A DNA stretch of 11,005 bases, from NCBI GenBank assembly GCA_003451645.1, contig DMER01000185.1, positions 1-11,005 on the forward strand, read 5' to 3'. Under the pieces are notes generated by a model. That model had not been told where the DNA came from, made no database searches, and worked only from the letters and a program-made list of their open reading frames with translations. Source of the DNA: Alphaproteobacteria bacterium (lineage in GTDB: Bacteria > Pseudomonadota > Alphaproteobacteria > Micropepsales > Micropepsaceae). Made by a program: the position numbers and the translations under genes. This document shows positions 1-7,977 of the stretch, in pieces (the stretch's first letter is position 1; every line of letters starts with the position of its first letter).

Positions 1-1873
1 CTGTATCGATCGCCGCCTTGCGGTTGGCGATGAAGCGCTGAACGGTCCGATGCACATTATGCGTGGAGGGAACATTGGTTAGCCCTGCGCCGACCTCTTT
101 CAGGAGGTCCAAGGCCACGGCCGTTTCACCGCGGCGGTCCTCGCCATCCGCAACGCCCAAGCCGCTCCATGCCCCATCGAGCCAGTCCGCGCGGTTGGGC
201 TTGTAGCCCTCAACCGAGGTGAATTCGGCTTCAAGGTGGGCCAGGAATTGATCGCGAATGCCATCAGCCTCAGCCGCGCTCATCAGACCTTCAGCAACAA
301 GTTGCTTGGCATAGAGGCTCAGGGTCGAGGGATGGTCCTTAATCGCCTTGTACATCAAGGGCTGCGTCATTGAGGGATCATCGCCCTCATTATGGCCGAA
401 GCGGCGGTAACAGAAAATGTCGACCACAACATCCTTGTGGAACTTTTGGCGGAACTCCGTGGCGATCCGCGCGCAATGAACGACGGCCTCAGGATCGTCG
501 CCATTCACATGCAGGATCGGGGCCTGAACCATCAGCGCAATGTCTGACGGATAGGGCGATGACCGGGAATGCATAGGTGCCGTGGTGAAGCCGATCTGAT
601 TATTGATCACGACATGGATCGTGCCGCCAGTGCGGAAGCCCTTAGTGCCCGACATCGCGAAACACTCAGCCACCACGCCTTGGCCCGCAAAGGCCGCGTC
701 TCCGTGCAGCAGGACGGGGATCACGGTCGTGCGCTCCACCCGGTCGCCATACTGATGTTGCTTGGCCCGCGCCTTGCCCAGGACGACCGGATTGACCGCC
801 TCCAAATGTGAGGGGTTCGCCGTCAAGGACAAGTGCACTTTGTTGGCGCCAAAGACGCGATCAGACGATGCGCCCATATGGTATTTGACGTCGCCGGAGC
901 CCGCGACATCGTCCGGGTTCGCAGAGCCGCCTTTGAACTCATGGAAGATTGCCTTGTAGGGCTTGGACATGACCGTCGCCAGGACGTTGAGGCGGCCGCG
1001 ATGGGCCATGCCCAACACAATGTCCTTGGCACCAAGACTACCGCCCACCTTGATGATCTGCTCCAAGGCGGGGATGAGGGCCTCGCCGCCATCAAGACCA
1101 AAGCGCTTGGTGCCGACAAATTTCTTGGCGCAGAATTGTTCGAAGCCTTCTGCCTCGATCAGCTTGTTATAGATGGCACGCTTGCCCTCTGGGGTGAAGC
1201 TGATCCCCTTGTCGGCGCCTTCGATGCGGCGCTGTATCCAATCCTTTTCGTCAGGATTGGTCACATGCATGAACTCATAGCCGATGCGGCCGCAATAGGT
1301 GCGGCGCAGGATCTGATGGATCTGGCGCAAGGTGGCACTTTCGAGACCCAGCTTGCCGTCGATAAAAATCGGGCGGTCCATGTCCGCAGCCGTGAAGCCA
1401 AAACTCTCTGGATTGAGCTCCTGATGCGGCGCCTTGCGCTCCAGGCGTAAAGGATCGAGGTCGGCCTCAAGATGGCCGCGAACACGATAGGCATGGATAA
1501 GCATAGATGCGCGCAAGGTGTCCTGCGCGGCCTGGCGGATCGCCGCGGGATCGGCCACGACAGCTGCAGGTGCGGTTGGCTTGGCGGCGCCTGCTTTCGC
1601 AGCCTTGGGCGCGGCGGATGGTTCCTCGGGAACTTTAAGCAGCTCCGGCCTGCCCCAAGAGGGCAGCCACGGCGCACGCCCATTCATCATCGCCTTGGCA
1701 CGGGTGTCCGCCAGCGCATCGAAGAAATTGCGCCAATCGGCGTCAACCTGCGCTGGATCGCGCAAATAGACTTCGTAAAGCGCTTCGATGAAGGGTGCGT
1801 TGGCACCGTAGAGAAACGATGTCTCAGCCGCGTCGTCGCGGCCAGCCCCTGAAGGGGCAGCAGAACGTTCCAT
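1..1873 (-). CDS. sucA: 2-oxoglutarate dehydrogenase E1 component, 5' part (3' end beyond the left edge)
   Basis: Thiamine-diphosphate-dependent E1 subunit of the cytoplasmic 2-oxoglutarate dehydrogenase complex, which decarboxylates 2-oxoglutarate and passes the succinyl group to E2. About 624 codons are visible with no stop; the family is usually about 930-1000 residues, so roughly the last third is missing. The N-terminal segment typical of OGDH E1 (FLYGANAPFIEALYEVYLRD, about residues 20-39) is followed by an Ala/Pro-rich linker (about 85-108). The catalytic domain then shows GMAHRGRLNVL (about 288-298), SHLEAVNPVV (about 355-364), the ThDP/Mg motif GDAAFAGQG (about 391-399) and NNQIGFTT (about 424-431). 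The start is well fixed: an in-frame TGA lies eight codons upstream with no other start between. No strong Shine-Dalgarno is visible. The gene follows sucD on the same strand after a 157-nt leader. sucB would be expected off the left edge, but this cannot be seen. Confidence 0.97.
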   Translation of the reverse strand, partial: MERSAAPSGAGRDDAAETSFLYGANAPFIEALYEVYLRDPAQVDADWRNFFDALADTRAKAMMNGRAPWLPSWGRPELLKVPEEPSAAPKAAKAGAAKPTAPAAVVADPAAIRQAAQDTLRASMLIHAYRVRGHLEADLDPLRLERKAPHQELNPESFGFTAADMDRPIFIDGKLGLESATLRQIHQILRRTYCGRIGYEFMHVTNPDEKDWIQRRIEGADKGISFTPEGKRAIYNKLIEAEGFEQFCAKKFVGTKRFGLDGGEALIPALEQIIKVGGSLGAKDIVLGMAHRGRLNVLATVMSKPYKAIFHEFKGGSANPDDVAGSGDVKYHMGASSDRVFGANKVHLSLTANPSHLEAVNPVVLGKARAKQHQYGDRVERTTVIPVLLHGDAAFAGQGVVAECFAMSGTKGFRTGGTIHVVINNQIGFTTAPMHSRSSPYPSDIALMVQAPILHVNGDDPEAVVHCARIATEFRQKFHKDVVVDIFCYRRFGHNEGDDPSMTQPLMYKAIKDHPSTLSLYAKQLVAEGLMSAAEADGIRDQFLAHLEAEFTSVEGYKPNRADWLDGAWSGLGVADGEDRRGETAVALDLLKEVGAGLTNVPSTHNVHRTVQRFIANRKAAIDT

Positions 1874-2030
1874 CCATTTTCCGGCCTGATTGTCTCAGGT
1901 CCGTTCCCTTGTCCGTGCAGCCCTTTCACGCGGCCGCATTGGTGGTTTTCTCGACGATCGCTTGAGGGGAGCCCTGGCAGCCCTTTCACGCAGCTATGTC
2001 GCCAGGCGCACCAATCAAGGTGAAATCAAT
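1874..2030 (-). promoter_or_regulatory. sucD-sucA intergenic leader with two stem-loops
   Basis: This 157-nt spacer has no convincing gene. Read on the transcript strand, it holds two stem-loops, each presenting the same GCGTGAAAG-type sequence in its apical loop. The sucA-proximal one (1916-1938) has a 7-bp stem, TGCGGCC / GGCTGCA with one G-U pair, and a 9-nt loop. The sucD-proximal one (1973-2006) has an outer CCTGGC / GCCAGG stem, a 5-nt one-sided bulge, an inner AGC / GCT stem and an 11-nt loop. Neither is followed by a U-run, so they do not look like intrinsic terminators. A role in translation control, processing or stability of the sucD-sucA mRNA is inference only. No good promoter was found for sucA in this spacer. 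Confidence 0.4.
1917..1991. repeat. 15-bp direct repeat pair, period 60 bp
   Basis: The 15-mer gcagccctttcacgc occurs at 1917-1931 and again, identical, at 1977-1991. The sequence between and around the copies is not clearly duplicated, so this looks like a repeated short motif and not a recent 60-bp tandem duplication. On the sucA transcript it reads GCGTGAAAGGGCTGC, and its 3' half is one arm of a stem in both copies. Confidence 0.8.
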
Positions 2031-2909
2031 TTAGTTTGCTTTCAGGCGCTCGACCAGAGTGGAGCCGAGGGATGCGGGCGAATCCGCGACCCGGATCCCC
2101 GCACTGCGCATGGCCTCGATCTTGGTGCCCGCTGTGCCCTTGCCGCCCGAAACAATGGCACCAGCGTGGCCCATCCGGCGGCCCGGAGGCGCGGTCACGC
2201 CCGCAATAAAGCCGACCATTGGTTTCTTTGTCTTGTTGTGCTGGATGAAGTCGGCTGCGTCTTCTTCTGCTGACCCGCCGATCTCACCGATCATGATGAT
2301 CGACTTGGTGTCGGGATCGGCGAGGAATTTCTCCAGGACATCAATAAAGTTCGTGCCATTGACAGGATCGCCGCCAATGCCCACAGCGGTCGTCTGACCC
2401 AAGCCCGCAGCCGTCGTTTGGGCGACCGCCTCATAGGTCAGCGTGCCAGACCGGGACACAATCCCGACCGAGCCCTTTTTGAAAATGTTGCCCGGCATGA
2501 TTCCGATCTTGCACTCATCCGGCGTCAGGACGCCGGGGCAGTTCGGCCCAATGAGGCGGGTCCTTGACCCTTGCAAAGCGCGCTTGACGCGCACCATGTC
2601 GAGGACGGGGATGCCCTCGGTAATGCACACCGCAAGCTCGACACCTGCATCGATCGCTTCCAGGATCGCATCCGCAGCAAAGGGCGGGGGTACATAGATC
2701 GCACTGGCCGTCGCGCCAGTCCTGGCAACCGCTTCGGCCACCGTGTCGAACACGGGCAAGTTCAGGTGCGTCGAGCCGCCTTTGCCAGGGGCTACACCAC
2801 CCACCATTTTCGTGCCATAGGCGATCGCCTGCTCAGAGTGGAAGGTGCCTTGATTGCCGGTGAAGCCCTGGCAAATGACCTTGGTGTTCTTGTCGACGAG
2901 AATTGACAT
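2031..2909 (-). CDS. sucD: Succinyl-CoA synthetase (ADP/GDP-forming) alpha subunit
   Basis: Alpha subunit of succinyl-CoA synthetase. It binds CoA, carries the phosphohistidine intermediate, and with SucC converts succinyl-CoA to succinate with substrate-level ATP or GTP synthesis. The 292-residue length is normal for the family. Visible motifs are the N-terminal CoA-binding segment [19 protein letters not shown] (11-29), GPNCPG (121-126), [11 protein letters not shown] (208-218) and the active-site loop [14 protein letters not shown] with its histidine at about residue 248. The start codon lies 8 nt after the stop of the upstream exported-protein gene, with an AAGG Shine-Dalgarno overlapping that stop, so translation of the two genes is probably coupled. 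The unusual point is that the partner gene sucC is not immediately upstream. Confidence 0.98.
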   Translation of the reverse strand: MSILVDKNTKVICQGFTGNQGTFHSEQAIAYGTKMVGGVAPGKGGSTHLNLPVFDTVAEAVARTGATASAIYVPPPFAADAILEAIDAGVELAVCITEGIPVLDMVRVKRALQGSRTRLIGPNCPGVLTPDECKIGIMPGNIFKKGSVGIVSRSGTLTYEAVAQTTAAGLGQTTAVGIGGDPVNGTNFIDVLEKFLADPDTKSIIMIGEIGGSAEEDAADFIQHNKTKKPMVGFIAGVTAPPGRRMGHAGAIVSGGKGTAGTKIEAMRSAGIRVADSPASLGSTLVERLKAN

Positions 2910-2917
2910 TGAGGCCC

Positions 2918-3442
2918 TTAGTTCTGCTGGCGAATAATGGTGATCGAGAAGGTGGAGCTGTTTGCGGCCGCGCCCGCACCACCGAAATAGTAATGCATGG
3001 CACGCGCGTTTTGCGCCGATACGGACCAGACCGCCGTGCGCAGGCCTGCATCATTCGCATTCTCTGACGGGTTGCGCTTCAGGTGCGTGCTATAGGCCTT
3101 GATCAGAGCCTCATCATCGCCTTGCGGCGCGGTCAATGTGCAGGTCGATTGCGCGCCCGATGCGAGACCGCCCTTCAAGGCGCCAGAGACAATCGACACC
3201 TGCAGGCGCCCTGCCCCTTGCGCGATCGCCCACCCCTCAACGCCATCGGGATTGCCAGGCGCGATCGCCTCTTTCTCCTCCTGGGTCAAGGCTTGCCACT
3301 TGGCGGCCGAGGCGGCCGCGCGGATTGCTGCGGGGTCGGCCTGCGTATCCAGACAGGCCGTCTTGTAGGCGGAGAAGGACGGCGTTGCCGAAGCAGCCGT
3401 CGCCTGCGCCAAGACAAGAGCCAAGATTGAGGAGATCACCAT
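2918..3442 (-). CDS. Small exported protein of unknown function, between sucC and sucD
   Basis: I do not recognise this 174-residue protein. A hydrophobic N-terminus (about residues 2-19) ending in ASA before Thr20 looks like a cleavable Sec signal peptide, although basic residues before the core are missing. The mature part has two cysteines (Cys30 and Cys101) that could form a periplasmic disulfide, a Gly-Trp pair (70-71), an Ala-rich helix-like stretch (38-49) and a probable beta-rich C-terminus ending in [12 protein letters not shown]. No transmembrane segment or catalytic motif is evident. Its ATG lies only 3 nt after the sucC stop (TAG CCC ATG), with an AAGGG ribosome site inside the end of sucC, and sucD begins 8 nt after its stop. 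It is therefore almost certainly transcribed and translated with the synthetase genes. Codon use looks like that of its neighbours. A disulfide-bonded periplasmic protein is the best description; its function is open. Confidence 0.85.
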   Translation of the reverse strand: MVISSILALVLAQATAASATPSFSAYKTACLDTQADPAAIRAAASAAKWQALTQEEKEAIAPGNPDGVEGWAIAQGAGRLQVSIVSGALKGGLASGAQSTCTLTAPQGDDEALIKAYSTHLKRNPSENANDAGLRTAVWSVSAQNARAMHYYFGGAGAAANSSTFSITIIRQQN

Positions 3443-3445
3443 GGG

Positions 3446-4642
3446 CTAGCCCTTTTTCACAGCGGACACGATTTTCTGCGCGGCGTCGGCAAGATCGTCA
3501 GCGGGGATCAGATTGAGCCCGGATTCTTTGAGAATCTTTTTGCCCAACTCGGCGTTGGTGCCAGACAATCTGGCGACCAAAGGCACGTGAAGTTTCACTT
3601 CCTTGGCGGCCGCGATAATGCCCTCGGCGATGATATCGCAGCGCATGATGCCGCCAAAGATGTTGACCAAGATGCCCTTGACCTCCGGGTCCTTGAGCAA
3701 GATCTTGAAGGCGTTGGTGACCTTTTCCTTCGACGCACCGCCGCCAACATCCAAGAAATTCGCCGGCTCCGCGCCATAGAGCTTGATGATGTCCATCGTG
3801 GCCATTGCAAGGCCTGCACCGTTCACGAGGCAGCCAATGTTGCCATCGAGCTTGATGAAGGAGAGGTCGAACTTAGACGCCTCAAGTTCGGCCGGGTCTT
3901 CCTCGTCCGTATCGCGCAGTGCCATCACTTCCGGGTGACGGAACAAGGCGTTGTCATCAAAATTGAGCTTGGCATCGAGGCAAATCACATCGCCCGACCC
4001 GGTGATCACCAGCGGGTTGATTTCCAATTGGCTCATGTCCTTGGCGCTGAAGGCGCGCGCGAGATTGGCGATGAGCGCACCCAATTGTTTGGCTGTCTCA
4101 CCAGAAAGGTCCAATGCATCGGCCAAACGGCGGCCGTGGTAGGGCTGAATGCCGGTTGCCGGATCCACTGACAACGTCGCGATCTTTTCCGGGTGGTGGT
4201 GCGCCACCTCTTCGATGTCCATGCCCCCTTCGGTAGAAGCAATGATCGCCAGACGCGAGGTCGCGCGGTCGATCAGCATCGACAAATAGAGCTCCTTCTT
4301 GATGTCCGAGCCATCCTCAATGTAGAGGCGCTTAACAACCCGGCCATGGGCACCTGTCTGCTGAGTCACGAGAGTCCGGCCCAGCATCTCCGTTGCGTGT
4401 GCCCGCACCTCAGCGACTGATTTTGCCAAACGCACGCCGCCTTTGGCATCCGCAGGCAGCTCCTTGAACTTGCCCTTGCCGCGACCGCCTGCATGGATTT
4501 GCGACTTCACAACCCAGACTGGACCCGGCAGCTGCTCCGCCGCCTTGACCGCCTCATCAACGGTGAAAGCCGCAACCCCTTTGGGCACTGCGACGCCAAA
4601 CTCCTTGAGCAGAGCTTTGGCCTGATATTCGTGAATGTTCAT
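3446..4642 (-). CDS. sucC: Succinyl-CoA synthetase (ADP-forming) beta subunit
   Basis: Beta subunit of succinyl-CoA synthetase. It has an N-terminal ATP-grasp domain that binds nucleotide and a C-terminal domain that binds succinate and docks SucD. The start chosen gives [12 protein letters not shown], the conserved family N-terminus, and 398 residues, close to the usual 386-400. The reading frame is open for another 21 codons upstream, but that extension (start at 4705) is not family-like and would cover the likely promoter. Visible motifs are [12 protein letters not shown] (47-58), LEINPL (206-211, metal-binding region), [19 protein letters not shown] (266-284), GIMRCD (331-336) and LSGTN (359-363). 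A GGCGGA sequence ahead of the ATG may serve as ribosome site. It appears to be the first gene of a sucC - exported protein - sucD - (sucA) unit. Confidence 0.98.
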   Translation of the reverse strand: MNIHEYQAKALLKEFGVAVPKGVAAFTVDEAVKAAEQLPGPVWVVKSQIHAGGRGKGKFKELPADAKGGVRLAKSVAEVRAHATEMLGRTLVTQQTGAHGRVVKRLYIEDGSDIKKELYLSMLIDRATSRLAIIASTEGGMDIEEVAHHHPEKIATLSVDPATGIQPYHGRRLADALDLSGETAKQLGALIANLARAFSAKDMSQLEINPLVITGSGDVICLDAKLNFDDNALFRHPEVMALRDTDEEDPAELEASKFDLSFIKLDGNIGCLVNGAGLAMATMDIIKLYGAEPANFLDVGGGASKEKVTNAFKILLKDPEVKGILVNIFGGIMRCDIIAEGIIAAAKEVKLHVPLVARLSGTNAELGKKILKESGLNLIPADDLADAAQKIVSAVKKG

Positions 4643-4708
4643 GCAAATCCGCCGGGTTGGAACGATATGATGCGCTTGCGTCCGGGTGCACTCCGGTGCT
4701 GGCACGTT

Positions 4709-4737
4709 CTATAGCCGGGTAAGGTTGCTCCGCGCAA
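4709..4737 (-). promoter_or_regulatory. Possible promoter of the sucC operon
   Basis: On the minus strand TTGCGC (4737-4732) is followed after 17 nt by CTATAG (4714-4709), a fair alphaproteobacterial sigma-70 arrangement. It would give a leader of about 60 nt before sucC. Just upstream is the dyad GCGTTTACGC. The spacer 4643-4820 contains no gene, so a promoter here is sensible. The match is moderate and made by eye. Confidence 0.35.
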
Positions 4738-4820
4738 TCGCGTAAACGCAAAGCGCTCCAGAAGTTTACTGGACTGAGAGCCTTGCCGGGCGCGCGCGTG
4801 CAGTCACAGACGCTGCCACG

Positions 4821-5357
4821 TCAAGCGCCCGCGACCTTGCCGCGAATGCGGGCGAGACCCATCATCAAGACCATCGAAATCAACGCATAAAGAAAATAGA
4901 CTGGGGTCGACAGATCGGAGGCGATGATTTCCTTCTCCTGGAGCCATTCCACGGATTGGAGAGCGGATACAAAGGTCAACCCGACCTGCCATAGCGGCGC
5001 GACAATAACCTGGACGAGATTGGCCATGACGCCAGATCCGCCCGAGGACATTTGATGGGCCAAATGGATTGCTCCATAGGCCACCACGTAACCCAGAAAC
5101 AGGATCGCAGCGATGACCAAAACGGCAGCAACCGGACGGCCGATGCCTGTGTTTGAAACAATCTCGCGCATGCTGTGCAACGTGTCGCGCGCGGGCTCCA
5201 TCATCGTGGGCCAAGACGGCGCCAAAGTCTGATAGCTCAGCCCATCAAAACTTCGCGTTGCTGCAACTGGAGGCTTTGCAGCAATTTGTGTGTACCAAAC
5301 AATGGCTGCGGTCGCTGCAAAGATCAGCAACATGATCAGAAAGCGCGAATTCAGCAT
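4821..5357 (-). CDS. Small multi-span membrane protein of unknown function
   Basis: A 178-residue protein I do not recognise. Hydrophobic segments lie at about residues 5-22, 76-99, 111-133 (less hydrophobic, possibly amphipathic or re-entrant) and 152-168, suggesting three or four inner-membrane passes. The soluble loop between the first two spans is about 50 residues. The C-terminus ARIRGKVAGA is basic and likely cytoplasmic. No enzymatic motif or cysteine is seen. A good ribosome site (GGGGAG, 8 nt before the ATG) supports both gene and start. It lies 88 nt downstream of the phosphatase gene and 178 nt upstream of sucC on the same strand. A larger transcript from mdh to sucA is possible, but the gaps suggest separate promoters. 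Function cannot be assigned. Confidence 0.85.
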   Translation of the reverse strand: MLNSRFLIMLLIFAATAAIVWYTQIAAKPPVAATRSFDGLSYQTLAPSWPTMMEPARDTLHSMREIVSNTGIGRPVAAVLVIAAILFLGYVVAYGAIHLAHQMSSGGSGVMANLVQVIVAPLWQVGLTFVSALQSVEWLQEKEIIASDLSTPVYFLYALISMVLMMGLARIRGKVAGA

Positions 5358-5389
5358 GACTTATCTCCCCGGCCTATCCCCAGAGAATG

Positions 5390-5417
5390 ATCCTAACGAA
5401 GTTCCTGGCCTATGCAA
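5390..5417 (-). promoter_or_regulatory. Weak promoter-like pair ahead of the membrane-protein gene
   Basis: On the minus strand TTGCAT (5417-5412) and TAGGAT (5395-5390) are separated by 16 nt, about 35-60 nt before the start codon. This is the best pair in the 88-nt gap 5358-5445, but both boxes are imperfect. Confidence 0.22.
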
Positions 5418-5435
5418 ATCGCCTTAAGCGATTGC
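5414..5435 (-). terminator. Stem-loop after the PhoD-like gene, possible weak terminator
   Basis: The inverted repeat AATCGC-CTTAA-GCGATT (5417-5433) extends by two G-C pairs after a one-base bulge. It starts 11 nt after the stop of the phosphatase gene. On the transcript it is followed only by TTTGC-like sequence after the arm, not a true U-run, so termination would be inefficient. It could instead be an mRNA-stabilising hairpin. Confidence 0.3.
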
Positions 5436-5445
5436 TGTGATCAGG

Positions 5446-6615
5446 CTATTTCAGGCCGAGTTCGCGGAATTCCATGGTTTGACGGTGCACCGTGGCGCCC
5501 TGATTGTCCTTGATTTCGGCCAAAACCGCCCGCTTGTCCCAATCTATTGATAACATTCCATAATTTTCGCCGCGGAACGCCTTGGTAAGCCGGGTCGGCG
5601 CGGGCAAATCCTCGAATTTGGAGTCGGGGAAGGCCAGATTCAGCGATGACGATGTCACGTCATAGAGGGGATATTTGAGGCCCTTCTCAGAACGATAGAT
5701 CGCCGCCGAGTGGCGGTCGCCGCTTATGGCGAAGAGGCCCTTGACCTTGGTTTGCGCCAAAAGGCGATAGAGCCGGTCCTGCTCCGCAGGCAGCAGGCCC
5801 CAACGCTCCCAGCCATGCCCTTCGGCAATGATTTGGATCGAGGAGGCGAGAATGCGCAAATCGGCTGGTTTCTTGAGTTCCTTCTCAAGCCAGGCCCATT
5901 GTGCCGCGCCCAGCATATCTTGACCCTGCGCTGTGCTTGGCAAATAGCGCTCCTTGCCTGGCGCATTACGCTGATCGGTCGGTGTAAGGTCACTGCGGAA
6001 ATAGCGCGTGTCGAGCAAAATGATCTGCACACGCTTGCCAGCGGGGCCGATGATCACGCTGTCATAGATACCATCACGCCTGCGCGCGGGTGCGTCTGCA
6101 GGCAAATCCCAGAAATCCGCAAAGAGCTTTTGGGCCAGGCCTTTGGGCGCGAATTTTCCGCCCTCGTCATTGTCGCCGTAATCGTGGTCGTCCCAGGTGG
6201 CGAGCATTGGTTGGGCTGAGCGGAAGCGCTGCCACTCCGCGCGTTGTGCCAAAGTGTAGTACGCCTTGCGGAGCTTGGTGAGTTCGGCGTCCTTGCTGTC
6301 GCCGTAGACATTGTCGCCAATCATCAAGAAGAGCTGGGGCTTGTCCTTCATGATGGCATCAAAGATCGGCATTGGCCGCTCTTGCTGCAGGCAAGAACCA
6401 AAACCAATTTTCGTGAGCGTCACGGAGCGATCAATGGGCACGCCCTTTGGGCCAATAATCGGCCCCGAGGGGACAGAGATGGCGGGCGTATCGACCGCTT
6501 TGGGGGCGGGCACGGGTACGTCCTGCTTGACCGGCGCGGGGGCTTGTGTTTGTGCGCAGGCGCTGAGTGCCACCACGCCCGCCAAAACCAGAATCTTTGT
6601 CCATGCCATCGTCAT
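5446..6615 (-). CDS. PhoD-like metallophosphatase lipoprotein
   Basis: A 389-residue protein of the alkaline phosphatase D / PhoD-like metallophosphatase family, expected to hydrolyse phosphate mono- or diesters outside the cytoplasm using a metal centre. Metal-ligand type motifs are GFGSC (71-75), IGDNVYGD (99-106), WDDHDYGDND (141-150), LLDTRYFRSDL (200-210) and ISGDRHSA (297-304). A signal peptide ends in a textbook lipobox LSAC with the lipidated Cys at about residue 20. The residue after it is Ala, not Asp, which favours outer-membrane sorting. A Pro/Ala-rich tether (about 22-62) follows. Classical PhoD enzymes instead have a Tat signal and an extra N-terminal domain; both are absent here. 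The frame is open to 6708, but the longer form overlaps mdh and spoils the signal peptide. Starts at 6627, 6615 and 6609 are all possible; 6615 has a G-rich ribosome site. The substrate is unknown. Confidence 0.88.
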   Translation of the reverse strand: MTMAWTKILVLAGVVALSACAQTQAPAPVKQDVPVPAPKAVDTPAISVPSGPIIGPKGVPIDRSVTLTKIGFGSCLQQERPMPIFDAIMKDKPQLFLMIGDNVYGDSKDAELTKLRKAYYTLAQRAEWQRFRSAQPMLATWDDHDYGDNDEGGKFAPKGLAQKLFADFWDLPADAPARRRDGIYDSVIIGPAGKRVQIILLDTRYFRSDLTPTDQRNAPGKERYLPSTAQGQDMLGAAQWAWLEKELKKPADLRILASSIQIIAEGHGWERWGLLPAEQDRLYRLLAQTKVKGLFAISGDRHSAAIYRSEKGLKYPLYDVTSSSLNLAFPDSKFEDLPAPTRLTKAFRGENYGMLSIDWDKRAVLAEIKDNQGATVHRQTMEFRELGLK

Positions 6616-6685
6616 TGCCGCCCCCATTACCCAAACAGAACTTCGCCTGACCTTGCCCGACACTAGCAAGGGTTTTGTGACAGCC

Positions 6686-7684
<999 letters not shown>

Positions 7685-7703
7685 CTAAGCTTATTCCATG
7701 CGG

Positions 7704-7731
7704 GCATAGCCAAACTCGTCCGGACCCGCAA
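7704..7731 (-). promoter_or_regulatory. Possible mdh promoter
   Basis: On the minus strand TTGCGG (7731-7726) and CTATGC (7709-7704) are spaced by 16 nt and would give a leader of roughly 45-50 nt before mdh. The arrangement (TTGCG ... GGCTAT) resembles the candidate ahead of sucC, which slightly raises its credibility. The boxes are not close to consensus. Confidence 0.28.
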
Positions 7732-7872
7732 GCGAAGACCGCCCAAACAATACGATTCCTTAACCAAATTCGGCAGATGGTCATGGCGGATGTCCCAGGT
7801 ACACCGTCACAGAACATCGTTTAGGCTGGTGTTGAGAATTGACATGAGGATTGCATTGTGGCCACACTCCTC

Positions 7873-7891
7873 ACGGTTTTTTGCAAACCGT
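7873..7891 (+). promoter_or_regulatory. Perfect 7-bp dyad in the lipoprotein gene leader
   Basis: ACGGTTT - TTTGC - AAACCGT forms an exact inverted repeat with a 5-nt spacer, about 86 nt before the chosen ATG. It could be an operator half-site pair or an mRNA hairpin. It lacks a following T-run (next bases TCATAGTAG), so it is not a terminator of upstream transcription. Confidence 0.4.
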
Positions 7892-7977
7892 TCATAGTAG
7901 CGCACAATGGTTGCCGGGGGACAGCCGCCACGTTGGCGGAAAGGGGCACGGCACACCCGGCCTGTTCGGAGTACCCC

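Noticed and set aside
833..1450. Plus-strand open frame of 205 codons within sucA
   Set aside because: Antisense to the conserved catalytic domain of sucA; no family resemblance and no ribosome site of note.
1890..2273. Plus-strand open frame over the sucD-sucA spacer, containing AALSR twice
   Set aside because: The repeated peptide is simply the 15-bp DNA repeat read in frame (period 60). The rest is antisense to sucD, and no credible start is present.
2821..3268. Three copies of the octamer GCGATCGC (2821, 3222, 3261)
   Set aside because: More than a rough expectation of under one per 11 kb at this base composition, but all lie in coding sequence and fit ordinary codon choice. It is also the cyanobacterial HIP1 core, but nothing else here suggests cyanobacteria.
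4643..4705. 21-codon N-terminal extension of sucC
   Set aside because: The conserved MNIHEYQ start of the family begins at 4642, and the extension abuts the candidate promoter.
7839..7867. Perfect TTGACA at 7839-7844 as a promoter for the lipoprotein-like gene
   Set aside because: At 16-18 nt the -10 region reads GCCACACT-like sequence, with no resemblance to TATAAT.
7858..7977. GTG start extending the lipoprotein-like protein by 40 residues
   Set aside because: No ribosome site; the extension would bury a normal signal peptide. ATG at 7978 has CGGAG at a good distance.
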